A stretch of 64,000 nt of DNA from Sambucus nigra (GCA_949130495.1 OX422222.1:276882109-276946108); one strand, 5' to 3'; numbered from the stretch's first letter, positions 22,381 to 34,439 are shown. The notes: generated by a model not told the origin, from the letters alone. Numbers and translations: made by a program.

Positions 22381-22693
22381 AATCTCACAAATCCTTACCT
22401 TCTAATGCAAAAGTTGTATTTGTCTTCCACTTTAATGCATCCAATGCATTTCCCATACTTGTTGTTTAGCTTCCAAATGGATGTCAGGAACGGAAACGTG
22501 TACCAACATTTAGTAACACAAAACCAAAAAGAGTAATTGGTGTAAAAGAGAAAGAAATGGCCTTTATTACTGATTTCCAAGAATTTAGTTTTTCAAAACG
22601 TCTACCAATATTTTTTAGACTCTTGGCTTTCGGGACTGGAATTAAGCTAAGCTTTTATTACTGTGCCACGTGGCAGTCTCACACTATGTAGAT

Positions 22694-22721
22694 GTGCAAT
22701 TAATGGTGTTGCCACGTGTCA
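22694..22721. repeat. Second copy of the CACGTG-containing direct repeat
   Basis: 'gtgcaattaatggtgttgcc' followed by 'acgtgtca' matches 20,545-20,573 with few changes. Just upstream, GCCACGTGGC (22,664-22,673) is a perfect palindrome. Confidence 0.6.
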
Positions 22722-23999
22722 ATTCTCTTTGAAGAGACACCAAAATTATATTATGTTATTAGATTTGATTAGTTGATTTAATATGATACAAACATGACAT
22801 AATTTGGTGGTTTTCTCGTCAAGCTTAAATATATGGGTTCCGAAGCAAAAATCAACCCATTAAAAATATATTATATCAAATCAACTAAGTTGGCCTAACT
22901 CGGCAAGCTTAAATAAATGGGTTAAATACATATGGTATAAATTGTTTTATATGACTCAAAAATGACATAACTCAATGTTCATTGCGAGTCTCGAACCATC
23001 AATTTGCCGTCCATTGGAGTGAGATGGATGCACATGATGGTAATGATCACGTTAATTAACTTTTGATGAGGTGGTTCAATGTTTGGGCTAGGGCAGGATA
23101 AGTTCAGATTACAAAATATGGAATACTTTAACAGCTAACTAGCTTTTTTTCATTGGTTTAAATTACAAAGAAAATTAGACTCTAAAAATAAATGATTTGA
23201 ATTATCGGCAATGCATTGGATAGTGTTTAAAGTGAGCCACATATGAATCCAGAAATCAATCAGTGTGTTACTAATATTTTATGTTTTGCCCAATTTAATT
23301 TTCACAATTTAGTTTAATCATTACAAATTAACTTTTCCGTCTTTCGTTCACCACTTTGAAGAAATCCGATAAGCCAACAATTTAACCTTAGTACACTCAT
23401 ATATTTTTTTATTCAACCCTGAAATATCAATCTTCTTCGTCAAAATCTAAAATTTGAGTTTTGTACCCACATATATTTTCGGTATTAAAATAAATAAAAA
23501 CACTCAGATTCTCTATTAGAGTTATAATAATCTCTTATAGATCTCTCTGTCCATGCGCGTGTGTGCATGTGTACACAACTACAATATTCGAAGTAAATAA
23601 AAATTAAATAAAGTCAAGAATTCTAAAATTCAAATTTGTAGAATTTATGATTTTCACCATTATGTGAAGAATATTTTTATTCAACTATTTTTTGTATAAA
23701 TTTCCAAAATTCTGATTTCTTAAAATTCAAAGTTTGTACTATTTATATTGTAATATATTTTTAAAACACGTACATACACACATTTACGTATATATAAAAA
23801 ATAATAAAAGTTGAATATAATCATGGACCTTTTAAAAATAACATTTTGCCTTTCTATTATTAAACAATTTTTTCTATATAAAATTATAAAAAAATATATT
23901 TTATTAAGATGTTATTCTGGGCTTTGAAATGTTAACTATATATATATACGGTACTGCTCTTGTGCGGACTGGACATGTGTCACCTGACGGTGAGTCCAG

Positions 24000-24033
<34 letters not shown>
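22722..24033. other. AT-rich intergenic DNA
   Basis: No gene or repeat family recognised. It ends in a (TA)n run (about 24,005-24,034) next to the MULE terminus. Confidence 0.5.
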
Positions 24034-24041
<8 letters not shown>

Positions 24042-24158
24042 CCTCATACATAACCCCCAGAAAACTTACACACATTTAACTTCGTCTAAACCTCTTCATT
24101 TCAATATTAAACTTAACCCCCAACGTCTTTTCTGATCAAAATACCCTCATCAGTTAAC
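24034..24158 (+). repeat. Left terminal inverted repeat of the MULE
   Basis: Contains 'tacataacccccag', 'cccccaacgtcttttctgat' and 'aaaataccctcatcagttaa', each matched by the complement near 27,690-27,830. Confidence 0.65.
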
Positions 24159-24308
24159 ATATGACTACACGCAATTTCACATCACTCTCTCAATCCACTC
24201 TATAGCTCTCGTAAGAAAAATCTTCACCCGAACTTTCCTCTTCCTTCATCGCAACTGCGTTTTCTTCTTATTCACAAGCATTAGGGAATTGTTCTTGGAG
24301 CTAACGAC

Positions 24309-26460
24309 ATGTCGGGATCTTATCACTCTGGGTCTAAGAGCTCAAGTGAGTATGAAGAGTATTTTGATGGATTTAGGCCTCGACCTCGCTTGGTCAGAGA
24401 AGTATTATTAACTCCCCCCCCCCCCCCCCCTTATTGTATTGTTTATTGTATTTATTTAAATTCTTAGGCATTATTTAGGGTTTCATCTTATTTTTTTATG
24501 GTTTTGGATAATGGTTATTTTTCCTTTGTTTTTTGTGTGGGGTTTCTATTTGTGTTGTTGGTGTTGAATAGATCTCCCTTACTTATCATGTTCGGGACAT
24601 TGTTATTCATTATGGTGATAACTGGAAAGGGCTGGAATATGAGGGTAAAGAATAATTTATGTTGGAGAATGTTGATAGTGATAAAATTTGTATATTCTTG
24701 TTAAAGAATATGATACATATTGCTTTACCTACATGTTTCAATGGATAAAATACAACACTAGAGTATTCCCCCCTTATGTCTAGTTCAAGGAGTTAGGATG
24801 GAAATATAAAAGGATGTTGACCTTTTAATGGAATTTTTTGATGGGTTTAAACACTGTGAAGAGAGTTACATAATGAAGGACACCTATATCCAACTGCTGG
24901 TGAAACCTTTTCATTTGTTTTTTATTTTCAATGCTGTGATCCTTCTTAGCTAAGATCCCCCAACCTCAACATATGCCATCACCCCAACAAATGTCAACAC
25001 CTACTACCCAAACCAAAAAAGTAACACAAAGACTAGGAGTTAGGGTAAGAGGAAGAAGATGTGTGCAAATAAGGGGTGATTAGTCCAAGTGTTAGGGTGA
25101 ATTTAGGGGAAATGTTTGAGGAAGAGTTGGAGGACTTACCCCAAGAACCACAACCATGCAACAAAAGTTAAATAGAAGAAGAAGGAATTCAAGTTAATGG
25201 GTTAGGGCAGACTAGTGATGGGGAGAATGTTAATGGGGATTCATAGTTTGAATGAGCATATGTTGTTAAGTCATACCATAGTGTGGAGACTAATTATGGG
25301 GGTGAGACTGAACTAGAAATGGAAGATGGACAACATGGCGAGTTTCTGCAACAAAGTAACAATGTGTTCATGGAAGAGGATAATGAGGAGAACAATGCTC
25401 CAACCATGCAGCTGCTTACAATTGAGAGGGGGTGGAATTTGACACGATACACAGATTTAGAGGCTTAATAAGAACTTTTGCAATTCTACGCAAGTTTGTG
25501 TTTGTTTTTTCTTGTAATGGTGATAATAGAGCAAGGTTACATTGAATTGATAAGAATTGTAATTGTATGTGTTATGCTAGGTGGAACAACAAGCCACACT
25601 AAGGGTTAATGGACTGATTGAGCCTCACACTTGTTAGAATAATGGAACTTCTAAAAATACATTACCCACTGTACTTTAGGTGGCATTGAAACTTAAGGAT
25701 GATGTTATAATCCATCAGAAGATCTATACACATAAAGACATTCAGCTAGAAATTTGGAGGAGATTTGGGGTGAACAACTCATACTGGGTGGCACGAGCTG
25801 CTAGATGGAAGATAATGGAGGTAATGCATGTAAATTATGTAGGTCAACATAATCAGAGATGGAATGTGAGCTTAGATTGACTATGACTTGTGATTGCAGA
25901 GAATGGAACCTCACCGGTATACCTTGCATACATGTTGTGTGTGTTGTCAGTCAAAATAAAAACTGTGATTGGACTAACTAAGTAATTGCAATTAATTTAG
26001 TTCTTTTACTATTGTCTACATTCATTTGACTCGTGACATTATTTGCATTCATTATTGTGCAGGTACTGCAGTCCATACTACTCAGTTAGGAGCTTCGTTG
26101 ATGTGTATTCATGCATAATACATCCACTCCTAAACCAATACATGTGGGATGATCCACGGTTCAAGGTTAACCACCAAGATTCTCTAAGCTACCTAGCAGG
26201 CCAATAAAGAATAGAAAGAGGGATGATAATGAGGAAACATAAGCTAAAAAGAAGAGGAAATGTAAAAAAATGTGGGATTTTCTTACCAAGACTCTCTAGG
26301 CTACCTAACAGGCCAACAAAGAATAAATGAGGGATGGTGATGAGGAAACTCAAGCCAAAAAGAAGAGGAAGTGTAAGAAATATGGGATTTCTTGACATAT
26401 CAGTAGGACATGCAAGGGTCCTCCCAAAATCCTATATAAGTAAAAGGATTAGGATTCTGA
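24309..26460 (+). pseudogene. MULE transposase relic (MURA-like, SWIM finger)
   Basis: An apparent start at 24,309 reads MSGSYHSGSKSSSEYEEYFD, the Ser-rich N-terminus style of plant MULE proteins, and runs into a poly-C tract. Later pieces are METNYGGETELEMEDGQHGE (25,283), KLKDDVIIHQKIYTHKDIQL (about 25,686) and a SWIM zinc finger CDCREWNLTGIPCIHVV (about 25,890-25,940; CxC and CxH ligands present). The usual C-terminal 'YYSV.SF.D.Y' segment follows (about 26,065), with a Lys-rich tail. Stops, frameshifts and a large loss of the DDE catalytic core make it non-functional. Confidence 0.65.
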
Positions 26461-26728
26461 AGAGGCGGCGTCATTTACAAACAGAGGAAAAATAATGAAA
26501 ATTGAGTTAACAAAGACAGGGAAGACTAAACTTGGGTTTATGACTACTTAATATGCAAATTAGCTCCCTTTTTTTATACAGCTATAGTATGCCTTCATTT
26601 GTGTAGCATTTGGTGATGTGTAGTTTATGTTGTTATTACTCTTAATATTGTGTGGATAGCATGATTTGTAACAAACAATACGAGGCACTTGAATATTGGA
26701 ATGATATAAAAAATATTGCATTTCTAAT

Positions 26729-27340
26729 TCATTGCTTTTGTTTTACATTTACAATGCTTACAAATAGGTAATACCACTCATCAAGTAACACATTTACATT
26801 GTTGTTAATTTCATTTTTTTTTTTCATTTTCATTACATCTTTCAACCATTTAAAGTTCTCACAAATCGAACATTTCATGCACTTCAACCCCATGTTGTGT
26901 GGTGAATTAGATGTCTTCAAATCCATAGCTCCATTATAAGTTTGATCTACACACTTAAAATTAATCCATGGACATTATGCTTTGAAATTACCTTCCTCCT
27001 GCATTGGTAACAACTTCTTTCATTTGATGAAACCTCACCATTATGTGGTGTCAAGGCTTCATCGAACCACTATCATGTAGTGCATGACCTTTGTAAACAT
27101 TTCAAAAACTTCCTATTAGGATTTTTCATTATCTTTAAGGTGAGAAGTATAAGAATTTCTTCATTATGAATTTGCTTGCACTTGCGATACAGTCGAGGGC
27201 ATTTTGGAGTAGTGTGGCCATGTAAACTACACATCGCACCTCTCTCTTATATTGAAAATCAGATATACCCCCTATCATGTCCAAATCCCAGTTTAGAGTT
27301 GAAAGCTTGCTCCTTTACAACAAATAACAAATCTAATCGA
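26729..27340 (-). pseudogene. GRF-type zinc-finger protein relic, convergent to the MULE transposase
   Basis: On minus, from about 27,230, the frame reads MCSLHGHTTPKCPRLYRKCK, then KNPNRKFLKCLQRSC, two stops and WFDEA. This is the cysteine and N-P-x-R-x-F-x-x-C spacing of a GRF zinc finger. A second open piece at 26,926-26,729 has KCMKCSICENFKWLKDVM and a hydrophobic C-terminal stretch typical of short plant GRF proteins. It points toward the transposase relic, inside the element ends. It is broken and short; the GRF call is by pattern only. Confidence 0.45.
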
Positions 27341-27682
27341 AAGAGATTTTTATACAAAGATTTTACCTTTTCTCGATGCTTGGATGACTCTTTACCTCCC
27401 ATTATTACAGTTACGGGCCTAAGGTTTTCAAAACAAGAGGAGATTTTGAGAAATTTTAACAGAAATATTCGTGAAGGTCTTGCTCTTGGTCTGTGATGTT
27501 TAATTTCAAGAATATTTAAAACTTGTAACCGTAGGTTTCATGGGTATTTTGTAATGGGAAAGAAGATGATGAGATTAGGGCTTACGATGTCTAGGCAATC
27601 TCAGTCATTACATCATATGAGTTTAAATGGGATGGGAGATGGGGACACATAGCGTTGTTAGTTGATTAAGTTTGTTTACAAG

Positions 27683-27830
27683 TTGATAATTGATGAGGGT
27701 ATTTCGGTCAGAAAAAGACATTGGGGATCATTAAAATAGAAATGTTCATATGGAGTTAGAGTTAGTTAGTTTTTTAGGTTATGTCTATGGGAATATTAAA
27801 CTGGGAGTTATGTAAAATATGGCATTATAA
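27683..27830 (-). repeat. Right terminal inverted repeat of the MULE
   Basis: Carries 'gatgagggtatttcggtcag', 'aaaagacattgggga' and 'ctgggagttatgtaaaat..attataa', complementary to the left terminus with mismatches and small gaps. Confidence 0.65.
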
Positions 27831-29487
27831 AGTAGTGGTTAAGTAAAAAAAACTACAATAAAAGCAATAAGAAATTTGAAAACTTTTGTGTGGGTTATTG
27901 AATTTATGCTTAAACTATTTGTTCAAAATTTTGTCAATTTGTTTTTTTTTCTTCACAAAATTGAAATAAAATCATGATTAGAAAAAAATTAAATGATTGA
28001 TAATTTAATTCCTTTTTTAATATTTGTATATGTGTATATTTACAATTATAAATAAATCAAAAAAAATAAATTTAGACCAAAAAATTCAAAAGAATGTTTA
28101 CATAATTGGGAATAATTACAATTTTTGAAATTCTAAAAAAATTGACTTTATTCGATTTTATGATATTTTAAAATTTGTGTATTATCAAAAAAAGAATTGA
28201 GTCTTTGGTTTTGTCCTTCGTATAATTAAGTACCAAACTTACATTTCGATTTAACAATATGAGTCTGCCAGCATCATGCCACCACCATCGAAATAATCTA
28301 GGGGGTTGCTCGTGCCATAACGTTACGTTGTTGGGGTTGCGTGGTGCTTCCAAGTGTATTGCGACTCGTTTGTGTTATGTCATGACCACTAATTAATACT
28401 CCCATGGTCCGCTAAAATACAATAGGAGTTTGATAAACCTTTTCATTCATATTTAAAAATGCCTTTAGTGCCTTGGTCACTAATTGTGTAGATTTCAACT
28501 AACCAAAAAAATTATGTAATAATTACGATAAGATATATTGATCCAAAAAAAATATTAATTATTACAAAGACATAAAAATAATTATACATAAATCACAGTA
28601 TGATCCAATGGAATTACATTCAAAAAACATGCATTCAAACCATAATAGAGGGACAAAACTTATTAATATTTACAAAAAAAAGTATAACCCTAGATCTAGC
28701 ATGCATTCAAAATCAGTTAAAGTTTAAAACTTAATTCAATTAAATAATTTTAATGGACATCAGGGATTTTTCAATTATCACGTGAATCAAAATCTAGATT
28801 TGATACCAATTGTTAAGGATTTAATTTACCATATCATTTGATTTATTTGATAATTGGGTTTCAAAAATTATTTTTTGATAAAATTTATATAGTATATTCA
28901 CGAGTTCATAAATGTGTGCTTCTTTCTGACATGAATCATAAATATTTAATCACTTTCATATCATATTACGTGAATCTATCCGGGCATGCAAAAATTAATG
29001 TTCTTAAATCGATTCCACCCCTAACTATTCATATATATGACCATCTGCATTATATGAGAATATGTGTTTATTAGAACACACTCATAAATCTTAAATCAAC
29101 CCTCTTGAATTCTTCTTGATTTGATTCCGTAACATGTTGTCAAATATGTTTTGGATCATTGTCCTATAAAGACAAGTGCAGCAAGCGGATCAGACGATCT
29201 CCAAATGATTTGAAATTCAGGGTGTAGCTTCGTCTCTCTATCGAGAATAACTTGTAAGTTTTACAGCGTTTTTCGATACTCAGATTATCCAAAATCAATG
29301 TAGCGAGGTTAGATTTGGGAAAGAGAACTCTAGGTCATCCATTATATTACTTTTGAGCCATAACATGCCATTCATGCATGGACACCAAGGAGAACGACCC
29401 TACCAATCCTTCTTAAGTATTTTTTGTTATCATATATAGTGATCTGATTCATTATCATGAGTCAAGGTATTGTTTATATAGGCTAGC
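27831..29487. other. Intergenic or unidentified repeat DNA
   Basis: No gene recognised. The phrase 'gataccaattgttaaggat' near 28,800 resembles the reverse of a Met-tRNA primer-site junction of an LTR element on minus, but no LTR pair could be defined. It ends abruptly where element A begins. Confidence 0.4.
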
Positions 29488-31943
29488 ATGGGTTGCCCTA
29501 AGAAAATCAAAACACTACGAAAAAGTTTTGAGTGGACTGATGAATGTGAGAAAGCCTTTCAAGATTTGAAGAAGTATTTGGGAGCCCCACCATTGTTGTC
29601 TAGGCCAATAACTGGAGAGAAGCTGTATTTGTATTTGGCAGTATCAGAAAATGCAGTTAGCTCGGCGTTGATCAGATTGGAGAAGGAAGTCCAGAAGCCA
29701 ATTTATTACACAAGCAAGGCCTTCCGAGGTGCGGAAATCAGATACCCAAAGCTGGAAAAATTGGCACTGGCATTAATTGAAGCAAGTAGAAGAATGAGGC
29801 CATACTTCCAGGCCCATACCATCATTGTGTATACCGACATGCCGTTAAGACAAGTCCTTCACAAGCCAGAAAAATTAGGAAGATTGATGTACTGGGCAAT
29901 AGAGCTCAATGAATATGATATTGTGTATGAACCCAGATCATCGTTGAAGGGGCAAGCCGTGGCAGATTTTATAGCAGAGTTCACATACCCTGATACCCCC
30001 GAGTACCTGTGGACGATACAGGATCAACAGACACAGATCCAGACCAACCAAGGTTGGTAAAAGGACTTGTGGATGTAGAAAAATCATCATATTCAAACCC
30101 CGACCAACTCCGGTTGGTAGAAGGGCGCGAAAAAATGACCGACGAGGAACGAAGGATACCCGGGGATGATGAAAGAAAACAGATGATATTTCACCGAGGA
30201 ACTCTAACAGATAAGAAATTTGAAGACGAGTTACATACATGGAGATTATATGTAGATGGATCATCTTGCACGGCTGGTTGTGGAGCAGGGATTGTTTTAA
30301 ACTCTCCAGATGATATTGATATGGAGTATGCCTTGAGATTCCAATTCAAAGCTTCCAATAATGAGGCTGAATATGAGGCTATGATAGCAGGTTTTCACTT
30401 GGAGAAAGTTATGGAGGCACGTCAAGTAATTATTTTCAGTGATTCTCAATTAATTGTGAATCAAATGATGGGAATATATGCAGTGAAGGGAGAGTTAATG
30501 GTGAAGTACCATGCAAAAGTGATGGAGTTATTGAAAGAATTTGATGCTATTCAATTGGTGAGGATACCGAGATTGGAGAATGCTAGAGCAGACGCATTGG
30601 CCCGACTAGCGTCAGCTACGCGAACCGAGCTGCGAAGAACAATACCAATTGAAGTATTAGAAAGTCGGAGCATAGAAGAAGATCTGACGGTGAAGATTAT
30701 TACCCTTGATTTAGGACCATCTTGGATGGATCCTATCAGAGCATACATTGAAAAAGGAGTGCTACCGGAGGACAAACTAGCTGCCAAGAAATTGAAGTAT
30801 AAAGTTGCTCGGTATGTGTTAACCAATGGCGTTATGTATAGACGAGGAATTATGGCAGGTTTGCAGAGATGTGTACATCCATCAGAAGTCAAAGAATTGA
30901 TTGAAGAAATCCATGAAGGATCTTGTGGAGCTCATGTAGCAGGTCGGACTCTTCTGCAAAGGGTGATGACACAGGGATACTACTGGCCGACGATGAGGGC
31001 TGATTGTATAGCCTATGCTAAGAAGTGTGACAAGTGCCAACGTTTTTCCTCCATCCGAAGAACTCCACAGGCATTGTTGACATCCATAACATCACCTTGG
31101 CCATTTTCCATGTGGGGAATTGATCTGGTTGGACCACTGCCGACGACCCGAGGAAGGTTCAAGTATCTCGTCGTGGCAGTAGACTATTTTACTAAGTGGG
31201 TGGAAGCTGAACCACTAATTGATATGACGTACGAGAAGGTGTATCAGTTCATATGGAAGAATATCATTTGTCGATATGGTCTCCCCCACGCTTTCATCAC
31301 AGACCATGGAACGCAATTTGATAATGAAGAATTTGCTGCCTATTGTCATCAGTCGAACGTCTTGAAGTTTCATTCAGCACCAGGCCATCCCCAAAGCAAT
31401 GGACAGACTGAGGTGACGAACAGAACATTACTAAATGGGTTGAAGAAGAGGTTAAGTGAGGCTAAAGCAAATTGGATTAATGAGCTACAGTCAGTTTTGT
31501 GGGCTTACCGAACAACTCCCCGAGCAGCAACAGGAGAATCACCATATATGCTAGCATTTGGAAGTGAGGCTGTGATACCTGCCGAGTTGGGCCTACCAAC
31601 ACACAGGGTGTTAAATTTCAATTCTCCGATCAGTGATTTGATGAGAAGACTGGATTTGGATATGCTCGAAGAAGTCAGAGAAGAGGCAGCCATTAGGAAT
31701 GCTGCTTATCAACAACGAACAACTCTGTTTTACAACAAAAGGGTAAAGAAATGTGATCTAAAAGAGGGTGATTATGTGCTAAAGAAGGTCATTCAGAAAT
31801 AGAATAAACTAGAAGCAAATTGGCATGGACCTTACCGAGTTACAGAGGTTGTTCGACCAGGAACTTACAGAATAGCAACTCTAGAAGGAGAGGAATTTAA
31901 GAACGCGTGGAATGCTGAACACCTGCGCAAGTATTATCAGTGA
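29488..31943 (+). pseudogene. Pol relic: RT end, two RNase H domains, integrase
   Basis: The first frame (29,488-30,060) covers the RT connection and first RNase H (SFEWTDECEKAFQDLKKYL; YYTSKAF; YPKLEKLALALI). A frame change near 30,010-30,060 leads to a 597-codon frame. Its second RNase H has the acidic residues of YVDGSS, NEAEYEA, FSDSQL and RADALA. The integrase has H/H/C/C (CGAHVAGRT, KKCDKCQRF) and D, D, E at about 31,122 (GIDLVGP), 31,302 (TDHGTQFD) and 31,410 (GQTEVTNR). A TAG at 31,800 interrupts the integrase C-terminus; the frame continues to TGA at 31,941 (NAEHLRKYYQ). With only one shift and one stop it decayed far less than copy B. Without the RT core it cannot act alone. Confidence 0.85.
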
Positions 31944-32052
31944 TGTCAAATGTAAAGCATTTCTTTCATTATGAATAAAACGAGGATGTTTCGCCATTTT
32001 CTTTCTGGTTGAAAGTTTTTCGGGGAATACTAGTGTAATACACTATACAACA

Positions 32053-32380
32053 AAAGTGCTCTAAGGAGCCAACCTCCTTTGGTTAGGAGGACAGCTCTAC
32101 GGAGCAAAAGTGCTATAAGTAGCCAACCTCCTTTGGTTAGGAGGACAGCTCTACGGAGCAAAAGTGCTATAAATAGCCAACCTCCTTTGGTTAGGAGGAC
32201 AGCTCTACGGAGCAAAAGTGCTATAAGTAGCCAACCTCCTTTGGTTAGGAGGACAGCTCTACGGAGAAAAAGTGCTATAAGTAGCCAACCTCCTTTGGTT
32301 AGGAGGACAGCTCTACGGAGCAAAAGTGCTATAAGTAGCCAACCTCCTTTGGTTAGGAGGACAGCTCTAAGGAGCCAAAA
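32053..32380. repeat. 54-bp tandem array (six copies) after pol of element A
   Basis: The phrase 'aacctcctttggttaggagg' starts at 32,071, 32,125, 32,179, 32,233, 32,287 and 32,341, an exact 54-bp period. Each unit holds two potential hairpins: CCTCC..GGAGG and GCTC-TACG-GAGC. Because 54 is divisible by three, both strands stay open (105 and 97 codons); these ORFs are not evidence of proteins. Confidence 0.95.
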
Positions 32381-32535
32381 ATATTCCTTTGGTTAAAAGG
32401 TGTACACCAGCTACACCAGCGTGATCAATTACGGTTGGTAAGATAAAAATATACTCTCATATTACAACTTATGTTGGTCGGGAGGTAATATTATTACAAA
32501 GAGTTCTTTGAAGAACAAAATATTCAAAAAATACA

Positions 32536-32740
32536 CCAAGTATAGTTGGTCGGGGATAAAAACCCAACAACTGTAGTTGGTCGGCGAGGGCAAATTATTG
32601 ATCTTAGTTGGTCGGACGCATTTTTATAATTGAACCAAGTATAGTTGGTCGGGGATAAAAACCCATCAACTGTAATTGGTCGACAAACATTATTCACCCA
32701 CCTTGGTTGGTTGGAAACAGTTTGAACATTTTTACTCATT
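32536..32740. repeat. Second tandem repeat of element A with TTGGTCGG motifs
   Basis: Two copies of about 98 bp begin 'accaagtatagttggtcggg' at about 32,535 and 32,633, each followed by a second 'gttggtcg' after 'aaaaaccca.caactgta'. Related 'agttggtcgg' repeats occur in element B at 47,340-47,400. Confidence 0.8.
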
Positions 32741-32971
32741 ACTTTATTATTAAGTGATCGAGAAACATTACTAATACTTGTAACTTTTTATTAAGTTGCT
32801 TAATGAACAATATTATTGTTATCTTTTTAACAGATACATATGTGCAAATATAAAGGTGTTTGATAAACACAAGACAATAGCAAAATTGGCAAACAGAAAA
32901 TGAAAATCTTTCATTAAATTTAAAATAAGATTACAAGTTACATAAATGTACTAATTGTTACATTGATATTA

Positions 32972-34291
32972 CTATTCTATTGGTTTCTTGCCCTGTGCTT
33001 TAGAAACAGGTTCCTCGCCGGCAGGAGGGTCTTCTAGGCAAAGAGGAGAATTGATGAAATTAACATCTCTGAGCATTCTGACGTTCATAACAGAAGGTGT
33101 ATCCAAAAGATGCTCGGGACGAGATAATTCAACTTGGGAATGAAGGCTATAATCACCAAGGTATTTTGAAATTAGGCTGCGAGGAATGGAACGAGCTGGG
33201 ATCCATGCCATATCCAATTTGAAAGGTGGTACAGGCAGGTCTAATAATGATGGAGCATGATAGTCCCATAAAAAATGCCCTTGCTCCAATTTTAACGCAC
33301 CCAGTGCGTTTAACCATCCTTGCTTGTAACCTTCATTATTGGCATGTTCAATACGAGCATCCAGGTGAACAAGGGCTTCATTGTATCCTGCCATCCAGAA
33401 TTCCCTTGGCTGTTTATGGAATTGGAAGATTAATCTATCCAATTGTTCATGAAGGCTTTTGGCAAAAAGATCCTTATTATGCAGAGCAGATTTCATCGCT
33501 GTAAGTTGATCCTCCAAGGATAAATTCTTCTTGGACATTTCTGATAGGGCCCGATCTTTGATGTTTAACTGGAATGCTTGAGTTTCTAAAGTGGAATGGG
33601 TACGAGCTTCTTCAACATTGCGACTGAGAACTCTTGATCGGCTCCGAGAAGCAACTGGAGAACTTTGCTCCTCAACAGTTCTTCCTCGCCCCCGAGAACC
33701 TCTTCCTCGTCCCCGAGCAGTTCCAGAAATGGCAGATCTTCTTAAGTCCTCCAGCTCTTGCCTTAGTTTGGCGTTTTCTACCTCTAAGAACGAGAAGCCT
33801 TCATCAGTAACTGGTATTAATGTAGTAGAAGATGAAGCAACAGATTCATATTGAGCCAATTTTTTCTGCAGATTATTATTTTCTTGTTCCAGGATCTCGG
33901 CAATCTGCCTACAAGCTTCAACCTCACCTTTTAGGGTTCTCTCCCTAACGTCGTACCCAGCAATGATCTTCTTATGGCCTGTTTCAGAAGAAAGTTGTTG
34001 GTATCTATTTTCATAATCTTTGTGTAACAAAGCCATTGATTCATTGTGCTGACCTTAGAGATCCTCTATGGAACCATGAAGTTCCTCGATCAACTCATAG
34101 TAAGCGACATTGTTGGCCACTGCTCGGTCAAGTAAAGCTTTCAAGTACTGATAAGCTTCAATTGCCTGCTCTGAGGCACCATGGCCAAGAATATCAGCAA
34201 TTTCTGATGTACTAAGGATTGTATGACCAGCCTTATAGTATTGGTGACATTGTTGCATCAGCTCGGTATCATGTGAAGAGATCAATTCCAT
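32972..34291 (-). pseudogene. Antisense gene 2 of element A: coiled-coil protein with one stop
   Basis: The ATG at 34,291 starts MELISSHDTELMQQCHQYYK. The frame stays open to the stop at 32,972 except for TAA at 34,055-34,057, giving about 440 codons. Visible parts: a helical N-terminal segment; Glu/Lys/Leu-rich coiled coil (about residues 85-150); an Arg-Gly stretch (RGRGRGSRGRGR); a second coiled coil; a conserved block FHKQPREFWMAGYNEAL then QGWLNALGALKLEQ; and a Pro-containing tail ending in KKPIE. Copy B keeps the same start, blocks and end. No catalytic motif is seen and the function is unknown. The stop may be recent decay or a site handled by splicing, which I cannot show. Confidence 0.7.
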
Positions 34292-34439
34292 TCTAGCAAC
34301 AAACTAAAGACGAGAAAAAGACAACAATCAACAAATATAAATCATCAACAACAGAGATGAGCAAAGATATATTTTATTAGATCATCAAAAAGTTACATTG
34401 TTCGATTACAAGGAAATATAGAAATGATACCGAACAACT

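Larger units (their letters stand above)
24034..27830 (+). mobile_element. Decayed Mutator-like element (MULE)
   Basis: Long imperfect terminal inverted repeats (24,034-24,158 and about 27,683-27,830) share 'ttataat', 'tacataac.cccag', 'cccaa.gtcttt.tctga' and 'aaataccctcatca' in inverted order. Between them lie a plus-strand MULE transposase relic with a SWIM zinc finger and a minus-strand GRF-like relic. No clean 9-bp target duplication could be read because the left flank is (TA)n. Confidence 0.7.

Noticed and set aside
28795..28830. Reverse primer-binding-site-like junction
   Set aside because: Only 'tggtatca' matches on the minus strand and no LTR pair could be found.
30009..31802. 597-codon frame as a domesticated host integrase gene
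   Set aside because: It is flanked by the other Tat parts in normal order and interrupted at its end; ordinary retroelement pol explains it.
32030..32396. Long ORFs on both strands made of 18-residue repeats
   Set aside because: They follow from a 54-bp tandem repeat whose period is a multiple of three; no start context or homologue.
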